Below, one piece after another: positions 12,425 to 25,394 of a stretch of 64,000 nucleotides of DNA (position 1 is the stretch's first letter; each line of letters starts with the position of its first letter). The stretch comes from Schistosoma mansoni (Eukaryota; Platyhelminthes; Trematoda; Strigeidida; Schistosomatidae). Where the stretch lies: the NCBI RefSeq assembly GCF_000237925.1, contig NW_017385990.1:372001-436000 (forward strand), read 5' to 3'. A program made the position numbers and the translations under genes. The notes under the pieces were generated by a model, which worked only from the letters and a program-made list of their open reading frames with translations, had not been told where the DNA came from and made no database searches.

Positions 12425-13900
12425 GTTCACTCTCTCTATGGAATCAGGTTCTTACCCTTATTGTTAGAAAACCGCCTGCGTCATACCACGTTACAAACCT
12501 GAAGATAAGACTGACATGAACAATTATCGGCCGATAAATACTACTTTAGTTATCTCCGGGATTATGGAAAAAATTGTCATTATTATTGTTGATGACGAGC
12601 TTTCCAACTATTTACTGACTGAAAAATTTATCAATGATACGCAACATGGATTTCTTAAAAATTCATCTTGTATGATATGTCGCTTTGACTTCTTTAATTT
12701 AGTCCGTTCTCTACGTAGCCAAGGATTTCTAGTATTAGTGCCATACCTGGACATTTCTAAAGCCTTCGACACGGCCAACCACCAACTTCTCATAGATAAA
12801 CTCTCATCTTATGGGGTTCAAAACCCTTTGCTTGCTTGATATGATTCCTTCCTCAACAATCGACATCAAATGGTTAAAATGAACTCTTCATTGTCGAACG
12901 CTATCCTTGTTAGGTAGTGTCTAAGGCCATTTGCTTACTTTAGTGTTTATCAATCATACTTATGAGTGCTTTTGTGTGAGTAAGCTTTTTCTGTACGCAG
13001 ATGATCTTAAAGAAGTGTGTTCATTTTCTCCCCATGAGCTAAACAGTTTTCAACATTGCGTCATCATGGAGTTTAACAATGTAGTACAGTGGTGCTCAAA
13101 ATAGCATGTGGGGGTTAATACAGCCAAATGTGGATGAATTTGCTTCGGTGATACACCATTCAACCTAGATCTTACCAAAAATGGTTAATTATTATCTAGG
13201 CTACATACAGTAGTAGACTTATGACTCAGGTACTCCTACGACTTGTCGTTTACAGAACAGATATTGAAACAGACCTCCATGTCTCAACGTCTTATAGGTT
13301 ACGTAACTCGAAAACTTTTTAACAATGTACAAAGTTTGTGTTCGACCACTCTTAGAATACTATGCGTTTATTCTTAGTAGTGTGCGCATAAATGATAAAT
13401 CAAGGCTGGAATCAGTACAGAGACGATCTACACTTCGTATTCTTGGAACTCATTGTACCTTGACTTATAATTCTAGATGTAATAAACTAGGGCTGGACCC
13501 TGTATGGAAGATGCGACCCAAGATAATTATTATCTTCTTCAAAATACCGAATAAACTATCCTTTTCATTCAACCAAGCAAATCAATATGCAGAAACTTCT
13601 CATTACGACATTTGTAACTGCTTGTCACTAGCGAAACAAACATATTCTAGATCTTATCTCTATATGAATTACTTTACCTGCAAGTTTTCTAGACTCTGTA
13701 ATAATCTACCACAATCTATCCGTACGATAAAATCTCTCCCATTGTTTGTTCGCAGCACTGGTGCATACTGCTCCTCTGAAAATGCATTAAATGTTGTAAC
13801 GCCTGTAAGTGTATCTTACTCCACCAGTGAGGTGACAGGAACTTTAAATGTCTGACCACTTGCCTGCTGTCACTTTACATTAACACTGTCCCTAACAGCC
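12425..13900 (+). mobile_element. CR1/jockey-like LINE, RT and 3' end
   Basis: The plus strand encodes a non-LTR reverse transcriptase: NYRPI near 12516, TQHGFLKNSSC near 12640, YLDISKAFDTANH near 12745, FLYADDLK with YADD at 12994-13005, then the C-terminal block VRPLLEYYAFILSSVRIND and LESVQRRSTLRILGTH at 13340-13460, ending near 13855. The catalytic YADD is intact in sequence, but frames shift and stops interrupt between 12839 and 13325. It belongs to a different subfamily from the CR1-like copies at 1249, 3290 and 19480. The endonuclease region is absent, so it is a 5'-truncated copy. Confidence 0.85.
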
Positions 13901-16200
13901 TTAACTTATTTAAATAATATTTAACATGAATAGTATTAAACCTGACCGACATATCTTAGTAATCATTATTTTGTTGTCCAGTGCTCTCTGTTTTAATTTT
14001 AATTTCTCTAGTTGTAGATAATTATCAATAATTCTTTCTGGCACAAAAAGAACCTTAAATAACACCGTTCATAAAAAAAACGACAGGCTATCCACTTAAG
14101 AAAAAAATTAAAAGTTTCCTGTCGATGCATTAGATTGCTGTAATACATGTCAAAATTGTACAACCCAAACAATTACTGAACTAGCAAACCTAGAACAATC
14201 TTATATCACATGTTTGTCCTCTACATCTAATGTTAGTATTTAAATCAAATTGATAATGCCTGTAAACTGGCGTGAATTATGTAATTATTATTTCCAGAAT
14301 ACGTATATTATTTTTATTATATTTCTTCTCGAATACTCACTTTGAACATAACTATCGAACGCTGCAAAACACAACAGTCCAAATGACTTACCACAAAAAG
14401 TTTGAAATGTCCTGTCAGTAACTTTGTACCCACATTTCCAGGAACTCTGGAGGGAAAGGGAACCACTTATTAGAGTAAAGAATAATTTCTTGTAAACAGT
14501 GTTCTAGATGGAATATAAAACTTAAGGATGTCCTCATCAAAACACTTGAAGACTTTTTGACGAAATCACAACATAAGCGATCTTTTATCTCTCTTCACTG
14601 CATTTTATAACTGTTTTTATTTTGCCGATGTCAAACAATCTATGGTATTTGTGCTTACTTCATTGCGCTGATATGCTTGACTGAATATGTGAAAAATGTC
14701 AAATATTAAATAAGTCGTACCGTATTTTCTGTATCTTGGTTATGCGTATGTTTAAATGAACGACACCGAAGGGAAAGTAGTCTCATTAGTCCCTTCAAAA
14801 ATGTAGCAAATCAGCATGATATCAATACTTTTATTTTATTTCTATTTAAGTCTATACTTTTTGTACAGAATCTGAGGATCCCATATTCGTTGGACTTGTG
14901 ACTTATTTCTGTTGACTTCTCTAGGCGCGAATCTAAAGGCTGATTATAATACATCCAAATACCAAAGCGATCCGATTTGTTGGTCGTGAATGTTATTATT
15001 AGTTCAGCAGAGATACTAACTGTTGACAATAATTGATATGTAGATCGAACAATACTAATAACACTAAACGGTTACTCACAATTGCAGTAATCGGAAGGTA
15101 ATTAATGGGATTTTCTCTTCGAAATTTTCCGGCATCTACACTATCTTCTAAATCTGACACAGTGTACATACGACCGTTATTGAAGGGCTAGCGTTCATGA
15201 ACGAACATAAGCCAACAGGTATGTCAACTGCAAGTAAATCAATATAATCTATCTTATTGGTTCAGGTATCCCATATTCGTTGCTGATTAACTGCGGTTTC
15301 ATTGACGTTTTGCAACTCTTTATGCAGATGTATTTGCACATATGTGATTAATAATCTTACTGATCATATTATTTCTATTCTAGCACAATTAGATATTGAC
15401 TCCTCACATATGTAATTTTCTGTATGTATGTGAATTTGTTAGTCTGCTTGTTGACTTATCCACTGTTTGCTTTTGGCTACAAGCGGATCCGTTATTTGAC
15501 ACACAAAGTGATTCATCCGGTAGATCCAGATTTGTATATTATACTTTCACATATGCATTCATTTAAGAACTCTTGTGGGACGATTACCACTTAGTTCGTT
15601 AGTACCACATATAAGAGAACGATTTTAGTGAGATTTTTACGTAAATCATCTAAATCTATCTGCATATGTCTTTTGTGAATAAAAAACTGTAGTTAATCCG
15701 ATTTTTCTGGATGGAAGAAACCATTCATTGACTAGATGAATGGAAAAATGCCAAACATTGCACTCAAGTCCATCATTAGCAAAAGGAATGGCTGAAACTA
15801 AGGGATACTTACCCTATCCTGACCTCTTAATGTTTGGTTTGCAGTAGTAAATAAATTTCCAAAATGAAGTGTTGTATGTCTTCAACATTGATACTGACCG
15901 GTTTAGGCTTACTGGACACACCTAACCGAAGGCACTCGGTCAAGTATCTGCATCAGGCTACGGGTCGGTAAGCAGTGTTACACGTCACTTGCAACTACTA
16001 GCTAGCTTAGATGAAGCCGTTGTTGACATATTGATAGATTTCAAAGTATATCATTGAACCCCTCCATTTCTGAATTTTGACTTGACCGGGTTGGTAACCT
16101 TCGGTTATAAAGACGTTATCAAACCCAGAATATCTGTGGCAAATGTAGTAGTGAGCTCGACGTGATCTGGTACACTAAACAAAAGCCTGAAGTTTGTTCC
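13901..16200. other. No recognisable gene
   Basis: About 2.3 kb of AT-rich sequence. The ORF at 14811-15029 (minus) has no recognisable feature. The last few hundred bases could belong to the LTR fossil that follows, but this is not supported by a motif. Confidence 0.35.
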
Positions 16201-16229
16201 TTACTGTAACACTTTATACCGCTTTTCAT

Positions 16230-16990
16230 TTTCATCTTTATGTGCTGTTATATTATTTTTGCATTCTCGAACATTTTTCGTCTGTTAATATATTTGATCT
16301 TAAAGCATATAGCCTGATTCCTTACGGTACGGATGACATATCTGAAACGGCTGTCATCACTTCTCTCGGACTCTGGTAATTGTTGTTCATGCCTTTCGGC
16401 TTAAGTAATATTGCACAAAATTCTCAGAGACTCAGCTATGATATCTTTAGAGGTCTTAACTCGGCGCACGTTCTTACACGTTGCTGCTTGATCGCAAGTT
16501 CGGACAGAAAATCTCATCTCCAGAGTCTAGGCCTTGTTTTCAAACGAATCACAAAATACAGCATTACCGTAAACATATAAAAATTTTAGATCGAAGCCGA
16601 CTTCCTGGACTACATCGTACAGATCATTATTACTCAAGGAATTCAACCCGCGATAAACAGACTAACGCCATTCTGGATTGCCGAAAACGGGCAACAGTCA
16701 ATGGATTACGCACTTTCAACGGCCTGGTAAGTTTCTGTCGACTGTTTACACTGAATTACCTGTTTTTTACGAGACCCTTGACAGACTATCTTCCTAGAAG
16801 TAGGAAATTTATCATTTTGGACGACAAAGCAACAAAATATTCTCCACAGTTAGGGAAATTATCGGGAAAGTAACCATACCTATACAGTAGGACTGTTATA
16901 TCTAAAACGTTATCTTTTTCTATGCCGCGTACAACTTTAGCACTTGAACATATCAGCCTTTCTAGTGGCAAGGTAAACAGCTGAAGAGGA
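16230..16990 (+). mobile_element. Gypsy-like LTR retrotransposon fossil (pol RT part)
   Basis: Plus-strand translation shows the reverse-transcriptase core order of Ty3/Gypsy elements: a DLKAYSLIP-like block, an MPFGLSNIAQ block, a region equivalent to HLQxLGLVF, and the downstream connection region. No long terminal repeats or gag were recognised. It is clearly broken, in several pieces, and looks old. Ends are approximate. Confidence 0.7.
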
Positions 16991-17649
16991 GTAGTGAAGT
17001 GGGATTTCATCTCAACCAGTCAAATATGGTACAAAACACCCAGTTTTTAGTAGGAAATAAATGATCATTACAAGCATCCAATCCATATGAAGTATTTTTG
17101 GCCATTTGTGTAATCAGGCAGCTACATGTTCAGATGCTGGAGTGTTCTTCCAAACGATGATTGTGTGGAATGTCCTTTTCTCTTTTATTGCTTCTTAGAG
17201 CTCCTTTGCGTTCACCGAGAGCCGTCACCACATATCCCCGCTTTAAGGTCTCTTGCGTTTAACTTTCTGCTCCGCTCCACTCATTTAGGTGTTCATCGCT
17301 CTTGAATGCTGTACTAGTTTGCCTTTTCGTCTTTTATATATTCTGCTCCCGCTCTCATTAGAGCTGCTTTGAAATGAACACACGAGCATTTGGAACGGTA
17401 GTTGACTTTGTGAGATCGTTCTTCTATTATCCCTTTAAATTTGATTAATATGAATTATGCAAGTCCTGACACTTTTCTGAACCACGCATAGTACTTTTCC
17501 CATCCGACGTTCAATAATACCCGGTTCTCATTGTCTTTTACCTTGATATGACTTTATCTTTACCAAGTCCGTCTTTCTACTACCATATTGGAAAATCCAA
17601 ATGTCTTCAAGTGCATGTAATACGTCATCACCTTATTTACTAAAGCCTA
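16991..17649. other. No recognisable gene
   Basis: No motif recognised. On the minus strand it could be eroded continuation of the RTE element at 17650-18300, but I could not match the expected RT blocks. Confidence 0.3.
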
Positions 17650-18300
17650 TTACACCTCGTCGGTGAGCATAAACTGCAAACTTCCACTTTCCTCCCAACT
17701 CAGTACTGCGCAATACTTTCCAGTTATTTCCAGTTACTGTTCACCATTTTCATGTATGCTTCCAATTCCCGACGTAGTGTGTATAGAAAGGTCTGTGGGT
17801 GCTTCATCGATATTTGGTGGTTTCAGGGTGCTGATCTATTCAAGAGTTTTGCGAAGTATTCTGCCCATCTGTTCCTCTATTTTTGAATTTCAGTGTTTGT
17901 TTTGCATTCTATGTAGGTCAGTGATCTTTCTGGTTAATGTCAGGGTGTCAAATAGTTGTTCCCTATTTTCTTCTCTTCTGCCACTTTTTCCACTGTCATT
18001 GCTAGCTCTTCCACATATTTCTGATTGTGGGCACAAATACCCGTCCTCGCTCGGCTGTTTCTTCCTGTCTATTTAATTTATGCCATGATTTTCTCTGTTC
18101 TTGTTCAGCTGTCGTTAATAGCTGTCTTCTCGTTCTTCCTTGCTTGAATCTTGTCCAATGTTTCGATAGAGATTCATTCCCTGTGACGATGATTGTTGCG
18201 GGCCAGCACCTCCTGACACGCCAAAACTAGTGGTTCGTTGACCTCTTTCTAGTTTGCATCTACAGTAGTTTCCTCTTCTTTGAGTAGATCCTGTAAAGCT
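17650..18300 (-). mobile_element. RTE-clade LINE fragment (linker and start of RT)
   Basis: Minus-strand translation resembles the interval between endonuclease and RT in schistosome RTE (SR2-like) elements: a stretch like NMWKS...QKRRK, then an equivalent of the RWVEHFEELLNRPAPLNPPDI block, read here as QMGRILRKTLE and LKPPNIDEAPTDLSIH. Multiple stops are present. The long plus-strand ORF at 17663-18076 is its antisense shadow. Confidence 0.7.
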
Positions 18301-18384
18301 TGTGACCGTTTGTTGAAAGACATCATAAATTTTTCAGTAAAGGGAATACACCCATCAAGACAATAAATAAGAAAGATCCTGCGA

Positions 18385-19100
18385 TCCTCTTGATTACATT
18401 TAATCTCAATTTCAACTGGAAGATATGCTTGGTCGATACAATTAGCAAGGAGTTAGAGCTCATACATAATATGTTGATTGAAATGGGTTATCCACAAAGC
18501 TTTCTGAAGAAACGATTGCGCGCAACAAACAAAAAAATAGAGATTTCAGCAGCTAGTAAGAAATGTCTTTTTCTGAAACTGCAATCCAATGGAGATGTAG
18601 CTGGTGACGTGCCGCATGATAGACTGACCAGAGCGACGAATAGAACGTTTAATGCAACCGACCTCCGTCTATCGTACCAGACCCGATCTATGGTGATTCC
18701 TTAACTAAAGGAAAAGTTACCTGGTTATGCTACTTCTATGTGTATCCACGTATTCAGCTGCTCCTGTGGAGAAAGCTATATTGATCGCACTACCAGATAG
18801 CTGAACCAAAGAGTTAGTGGACACCTCCCTTCGTGGTTAGGAAAAATTACTTTCAAGTTAATACGGAGCTCGGCTTTTTCGTTCTTGATCAATAGCGGTC
18901 ATATAGTTGACTGAAATAAGTCAATTAAAGCTTTTTATCGCAGTCCTACTAGTTTACCTTATGGGGCTCGATCTCGTCTCTTATACATAGCAGAAGCTTT
19001 AGGATTTACAGTCAACAATCCAAGCTCTTGTGTTCATAAGAAATTTGTAACAACCTTATCTACTACCTTGGCCTTAATAAATGATTTTATCTTCCATACT
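18385..19100 (+). mobile_element. Penelope-like element, 3' part with GIY-YIG endonuclease region
   Basis: The ORF at 18390-18704 (104 codons) carries the block CLFLKLQSNGDVAGDV and RLTRATNRTFNATDLRL typical of the RT-to-endonuclease linker of Penelope-like elements. The same frame continues past a stop with FSCSCGESYIDRTTR and VSGHLPSWLG near 18750-18840, corresponding to the Cys-rich SYIGRT-type GIY-YIG core, and then SGHIVD and a KAFYRSPTS-like tail. At least three in-frame stops make it inactive. The RT domain itself is missing, as in a 5'-truncated insertion. Schistosomes are known to host Penelope-like elements. Confidence 0.75.
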
Positions 19101-19479
19101 CTTCGTTTATTTTTCTTCACCCCCTCTCACCAATTATTTTCTCAAATATACGTTTCATAGTCCAATTATCCGAACATTTCTTATTGCGTAATCCTTTATT
19201 TTTTATGAATGTTATTTCAGTGTCTATGTTTATCTAATCATTGACCTATTTCCCATAATGTAGCACTGATCCGAACCTTCATTATTTTTATCACAAGTAG
19301 TACACCTGTCATCACACTAACAAGTTGTACTTTTGCTTGTTTTGTTTAGCTATGTAATCTATTCATTGATTCATATACTGCCTTCATTGGTTTGATAATC
19401 TCGTATATGCATCTAAATATTACTGTATAATAGAGTAGAGCCTGATGAGGATCCAACGGGAAACAATATTGTTCGCTTA

Positions 19480-20480
19480 TATATGTTCTTCTAAGTTCTA
19501 TATCATTCCGATAGTTTATGTAGGTCATCTAGCGGCTTCCAAGCATCATTTTCAGATAGTTCCCACTTCCACATCTTGATATCGTCAGGACAAGACAGGA
19601 CGTGTGATGACAGGATACTAAAGAGGTCGTTCCCGAATAGTAAGAATAATACTACTGCCGAAACTGTATCACAGAGCGTTCCAATAAACATTATCATAAA
19701 AAATTATTCACCACTGTTTGTCGACTTGCGATCAGAAGACAGTTCATCTACATAAGTAAGGTACTACAGTACCGACATTGCCTAACTTAAATGATGGCCT
19801 GTTGTGTGGGACTTTCACAGCAGTCTCAATCCACAGGTTATTTTGGGTCTTAAAGAGCATATCAACTTTGTCAAGCTACTAATAAATTCGTAAAACATGG
19901 ACAACCGGGTTTTTGGAGAGTCAAGTTTTTATCACAATAATCAAGTGTTTCCTAACCATCAGTCTTCCTTAGAATAGTGACTAATAGTCTGATTAAAATT
20001 AAAGGACAAAAATTTTCAAGTTCATTTTTCGTAAGGTGGCATTCTGTCAGTTCATTAGTAATATGTTCTGGATTACAGATCCAACTTAGGGACTCAAGAT
20101 AAAGATTGAGAATTGCTTTCGCAACCAGAATTCATTTCATTTGGTCCAACCGATTTACTAATGTCGAGTTTATTTAACAGACCAACTACATGGAGTTTAC
20201 TGTGGTCAACTTCCACCGACGTCATGTTACCGTCTCTAGAAAATGTCGGTATAACGTTCCCGTTTGTCCTTCGGTATATGTATTACTATAACAGTTTCAG
20301 GTATTTTAAAACATTTTTAATGAATGTTTCTTCATATCTTCTCAACGACTGAGAGGTGAGTCACAAATATTTCCGACTTTCTGATATTAAAACTTCCTCC
20401 TCATAGCCCGGTAATCTAACTGTCTTCCATATTCGTCTCCTTTCATAGGGAAATGTACAAACCCCTTGATGTGTTCGTAG
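19480..20480 (-). mobile_element. Degenerate CR1-like LINE
   Basis: Minus-strand pieces match the same LINE type as 3290-5320: VGLLNKLDISKSVGPNEM near 20150-20190 (compare LDLLNKLDIGKSTEPDELHP), then GTLCDTVSAVVLFLLFGNDL and PDDIKMW at 19560-19690, where the YADD box has decayed to CPDD, and LDDLHKLSE. Numerous stops. The region up to about 20700 may hold its upstream linker. Confidence 0.7.
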
Positions 20481-21105
20481 GTTTGCTTGGTACCTTTCAA
20501 GGTACGGAGTTGAAGCTTTTACCCATGAATTTCTAGAAGCCTTTCAACGTGTCAATGCAAGATCACTTTGTGTTCTACGATAATATTGGAAGAAAAGATT
20601 TAAGCGTTTTACTCATACGTTGTATAGGAGATCAAGAAGACCTGTGACTAACTTTGTTTCTATCCGCAGTCAAATATGTTAGCCTCCTTAAAAAAAACAT
20701 GGACCAGTTCCTTGGATGAAGTATTTCAAATTAGGTTTCAAGTATGCACTACATGTTATACGCTGCTGAAGATTAGAAATTGCTCATAAGTGTCAAAATG
20801 TAGTTGCCGACAATATCTTGATCAACACAATCATGTTTCTGAAATACTGAATAAATCATACTTCATTCATCATGTCTTCCTAATGTCTTGCATTTGTTTG
20901 ATTGCATTGTCTCACCGGAATACCTGGGCAGTATGAATGTTGCACTAGTTGTGGTCTAAGCCAACGATCCTATCCTTTTAACACCTTACTCAGTCTAATG
21001 TTGGCATCTCTGTCAATCATCGGATCATGCTTTCACGAACTAAAAATTAATGGCTATCTTCTGCGAACTATCTAGACATTAGTAAGCTAATTATTAACTT
21101 ACGTA
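20481..21105. other. Upstream flank or intron of the SUZ gene; nothing else recognised
   Basis: The start may be the 5' continuation of the CR1-like element. No exon encoding the acidic N-terminus expected of SZRD1 relatives was found. A possible 3' splice (or spliced-leader acceptor) site ends at 21108, twelve bases before the ATG at 21120. Confidence 0.35.
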
Positions 21106-21119
21106 TAGCTTTATCTGAT

Positions 21120-23768
21120 ATGGACCAACCACCTATCCGAATATTGAGACGACCATGTCCAGTTCCATCTGACGTTCCTAATACGCCACAGAGGTTAGCA
21201 TTTTTGTGAAAATTTCATATTTGTAGGCCACCAGTAGTCACAAAAACACTTGAACAAAGGGAAGCAGACTATGCTGCTGCTCGAAAAAGGATAATGGGGT
21301 CCGCTACTCCGGAGTCACTTAAGGTAGAGACGAAAGAATTAACAGAGTAAGTATCGAGGTCTTATAATAATGGAATTTTAAGCTGTTTTGTTAAGTGGTT
21401 TTGCGTAACATGATAAAGTATTTTTTATCTCATTAATGCACTGTGACACTGAGAATTACACTAAAGATGCATTTCGCTCACTATCTACTTATTTAGATGT
21501 CTCTCCTAAAAACAGGCTAAAGTTTCATGTTGACTTTTCCTTAATACACTTTTTTTACGCGTTTAGTCCTTTGGGAAGGCTTTGACAGAAAACCTTCAGG
21601 TCCGAGTAGACCACATGATAGCGATATATCCTCGCTTTCCAGATACCGCTTTTCCTTCTCTAGTGCAAACCAAAAGTCATACAAACATTCACTGTCAATT
21701 CATGCCTCGCCAATAGCTTGCCTCTAGTCATTGCAGAATGATGCAAACGACTCAAATTTTTCAGCCGCCAAGTTAATGTCCCAGACTAAGTTTTGCTGCT
21801 TATTTAGTTCGTTGGTGTTGAGTAAGTTGCAGTAGACATGTTCTTATCAATCTGCCCGAAGGTTCGACGGGGATTTGTAATCCTCAAACCTAGTCACGGC
21901 TATACATCAGCAAGAATTGGTTTCCAAGCCATAAGTTGCCATGCTTCCTGAATCCTCGAGTAGGAAGTGAAAATAAATGTCTTATCACCAACAAACGCGC
22001 AAAAAATCTGGTTGGTACGCTTCTTAGCTAAGTTAATCTGCAGATGTCATGCATTTAAAACTATGTGGTCGTTTAGTAATGACAACAGGTGCCGTCGAAA
22101 TTTTCAAGTAATGTGGCCTTAAACAAACTAAATAACCAGCCACCTGATAAGTTCATAACGACAGACACTAAGGGAGTCCTGATACAGGGTTATAGGATTG
22201 TCCATTTTAGCGTATCAAGAGGTTTTGCCAAGGTTGTATTAACCACCTCAAGTGAAGCTCTGCATAGACTAGGTTTATACGGGAAAACTTAAATGTTTTT
22301 TTTGTTTGGTGACAGTTCATTGAGTTGCACAGAAAGTATAGGGTTCTGATTGTAATGTAGTGGCCTCCAAATGCCCTGGGAAGAGTTAACCACCTCACTC
22401 GAAATGCTCTCACATAGATACGCGTACACATGGTTTATGTAGCACATATGTATTCGGTGCCTTATCGTAGCAATATTTGTGTTTAAATAAATGTTTAAGC
22501 ATTCTCAATGTAATGGAACTACGCAGATACTTCGAAATGCTCATCTAGCTATTCCAGAATTGTATTCGTAGGATTTCGCGTAGAAGTTGCTACTTCGTAA
22601 TCTCTTGAAATTGTTTGTGCAATAGATTTATGTAATTGCTTACAAATCTGTCAGGTTTGAAGACCCACTGGTCCTCGTACTCAGTAAGTTTTTCCAGACG
22701 AGATCGTAGTATACTTTCTATCTTACACAAACTAAAGCAGTTTATTGGACTCCGTGAGTTGCCAAGCTTTATTTCAATCAGTTGATACAAATAGGTGTTC
22801 TCATTTGACATATTATACCGTTTGTCTTTAATCTATTCTTGTTTCTTGGTGTAGGTCTAATCCAGTGAAAATGACAGACGATACCAACAAGGTCATTACA
22901 AAACAGGATCCATCAACTGCGTCCACCATTCCCACGACTCAGAACATGGAGGTTAGTGGTCAAAGTAACTCTTCGGAAATGACAACCAATCACTTGTTCA
23001 CTAACCACAGTGGAGTCCAACTTTCCATGCCCCAGAGTAACAAACAGCCTCTGGATATCAATGTTGGTCGAAAGCCTCAACAACACTCACATTCTACATC
23101 AAACGGCGTTCGGCAGAATTTACAACAGCGCAGTGCAACAGTGTCTGCCAATAGATTATCTTATATTCCTCCCCATCCTCCTCTTTTTTCTTTTCAAACT
23201 GGGTACAATAATGTTGGCCTTCTTCCTACTCCGCCTGGCTTTCAATGTTCACTTCCAACTGAGACGAATGGTAGTCTTCAACAAACGACTGCCTTCGCTT
23301 TGATGCAACAGTTTAGTCTACTACAACAACAATATCAACATACTTTAACTGGCATTCAAAAACAGTTAGTTTCTTCTGGATCGCACTCGTCCAACAGTTT
23401 TAATCCTTTGAACTTTTCATCGTTTTCCCAGTCTAACATCAACCAGAAGTAAGTTTCATCAACGTTTTTATCTTGTACACAGAAACTAACATCGTTAGTT
23501 GAGTTCCGGGATTTGTTGTAAATTGCACGTGTTAGTCATCTGCTGGCAAACGCGTTTATCTTGTTCACAAAACTGTTAAGTTGTAACTGTAGTCGCTAAG
23601 AGTTGGATATTTTGTTTCTATACCACTTCGTACAAAATCTTATTCTGTAAAATCTAATCTCAAAAGAAACACCTTTTTATATATTTACATGCTCTTAAAT
23701 TCATGATTTCAACACATGTTTGTTAACATTTTATTTTCAGATATACCAATCCTTCAACTTTCAATTGA
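21120..23768 (+). CDS. SUZ domain-containing protein (SZRD1-like), multi-exon
   Basis: Exons 21120-21193, 21227-21346 and 22855-23448 join in phase at GT/AG junctions (AG+G = Arg; GA+G = Glu). A probable last exon is 23741-23768. The protein starts MDQPPIRILRRP and continues with KTLEQREADYAAARKRIMG, which matches the SUZ signature of human SZRD1 (QIRILKRP ... QREAEYAEARKRILG). SUZ domains bind RNA and occur in mRNA-regulating proteins. The remaining ~200 residues are Ser/Asn/Gln-rich, with a QQFSLLQQQYQ stretch, and are longer than in human SZRD1 (152 aa). The usual acidic N-terminus is missing, so an upstream exon may exist; an AG at 21107-21108 would allow it. Exon 3 can instead read through to TAA at 23450-23452. 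Poly(A) signal AATAAA is at 23950-23955. Intron 2 is 1.5 kb. Confidence 0.8.
21347..22854 (+). other. Intron 2 of the SUZ gene
   Basis: Bounded by GTAAGT and a TGTAG acceptor. It contains a partial R1 retroposon at 22338-22495. The open frame 22089-22292 shows no family features. Confidence 0.75.
22338..22495 (+). mobile_element. R1 retroposon, internally deleted copy
   Basis: It contains the R1 start (CCCTGGGA-type block, CTCGAAATGCTCTCACATAGA) joined directly to the R1 end (GCACATATGTATTCGGTGCC, then AAATAAATG), skipping about 370 bp of the unit seen at 27425-27950. It lies in an intron in the sense orientation. Confidence 0.7.
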
Positions 23769-23949
23769 TTTAAATTTGCAGTAGTCAGCGTGTGAACGTG
23801 TACCTTTTTTCCATTTCAAATGGGGTTTCGTAGATGTACGACTTTATGTAATGACTTTAACCACTCTCTGCTTTTGATAATTTTGTGGTTTAGTGCTATA
23901 CTCAGCTTGTGCTGTGACATTTTATTCAATATACATATACTTCTGTATA

Positions 23950-23955
23950 AATAAA
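23950..23955 (+). terminator. Poly(A) signal of the SUZ gene
   Basis: Canonical AATAAA, about 180 bp after the stop codon of the proposed last exon, with no other coding sequence between. Confidence 0.6.
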
Positions 23956-23974
23956 GTGCTTAGAAAACCAATGC

Positions 23975-25390
23975 TATGTTTTTTTTCGTGCATATCTTCA
24001 GTATCGAATGCCTTCTCCGAACATATTTTGCTTTAATTGTTCCTTACACTAGAGCTAAGAATTGTTTTTCTATATACAGATGTGCTCAGTTTATGTGATC
24101 ACATAGTTCCCATTGTGTGGTAAAAATTGATCTTTTGGAATGGTAGCTTGTTCAATGGCTTTATAATTGTAGGTTGTTTGTGGTCAGCATCTGTGAGGTT
24201 CGTCAATTCATTTCGTAGTCTATTTTTGCCGCTCACTAGGATTTTTCTTGCTTTCCAGTCTGTGGTTTTTCTTCAATCTTCATACCATTTAATAGAAAAA
24301 AAAGCCGGGAACATATGCAACATTTGACTTCCTAATTTCTAGAGACCGCTACGAAGCAAACAAAGCATAACAAATTTCAAATGTGCTTGGGTTTAGTTCT
24401 CCTTAATACTGAGATAGTCGTGATTATCGCAACCATTGGTTCGTAACTACATGACACGGCTCAAGATTGCACACAATAGCTCAGGTGCATCTATTGTCTT
24501 CTCTTTGATCTTGAGTTTCTAAACTACCAATGCCAGGTTCTTTTTTGCGTTTGACTGACAGACTGGATAATCTGTGACTATTAGTCGGCAGTCCGGAGCA
24601 ACGACGATGTCGTAAGTCATCAGTCTTTTTGCAGGTCCTTGCGTTCTACCCACTAGTGACCGGCGTCTTAGGGGGTGAGACTACTATTATCCCGTGTCCG
24701 CTCCCAATTTACTGCTAATAATGGATAGATAAACCATCACTTGCATTCATTGACTGTCTTTTTCTGTAACTCTCACATATCTCAGATTTCGTGTGGTTAG
24801 TCAGAGTCATAATGGTGTTATGAAGTGAGAACTTGCAATTAGGTAGTTGTGTACAACTATGAATGTATCAGTAAGCTTTCTCGGTACTTCTGTTTGTACT
24901 ACTAAGTGCCAAATGATTAGAATCCTTACAAACATTTGGCAGATTTGTGACTAAGCCCATTTTTTTGCTGGCCACCGGTAATCTTATCTCCAGTTATATA
25001 TTCTTTAATACGAGATCAAAACAAATCTAGGTTTATGTAATTAACCTGGTTATACTGTTCGGTAGCCTTATCCATCCAAAACTAGTGTTGTCATATCTGG
25101 CTACTGTATCTCTTATGTCCTACTTCTGAAAAAGCCACCTCCAAAGCACCAAAAGGTTGGGAAAGATCACTTGATTCCTGGGGTCTTTCTAGTTGACTTT
25201 GAGACGCCTTTCTATTTATTTATGTTATTCAGAAACATGGGGTCTTACTTGTGTTGTAATTATTTTGCTTTCGAGCACAAGTAAACGGACGGTTTTCTTG
25301 TACATCTAACCACAAGATTGAATCCAGGCGTTTGCATTCTCCAGTCCCCTCCCTCATTTTTATCAACGTTTTTCTCTGAACACCTGTAGA
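23975..25390. other. No recognisable gene
   Basis: Intergenic, AT-rich. The ORF at 24127-24327 has no recognisable features. Confidence 0.35.
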
Positions 25391-25394
25391 GTTG

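Noticed and set aside
17663-18076. 137-codon plus-strand ORF rich in Leu, Ser and Cys
   Set aside because: Antisense of RTE coding sequence, whose protein blocks are recognisable on the minus strand.
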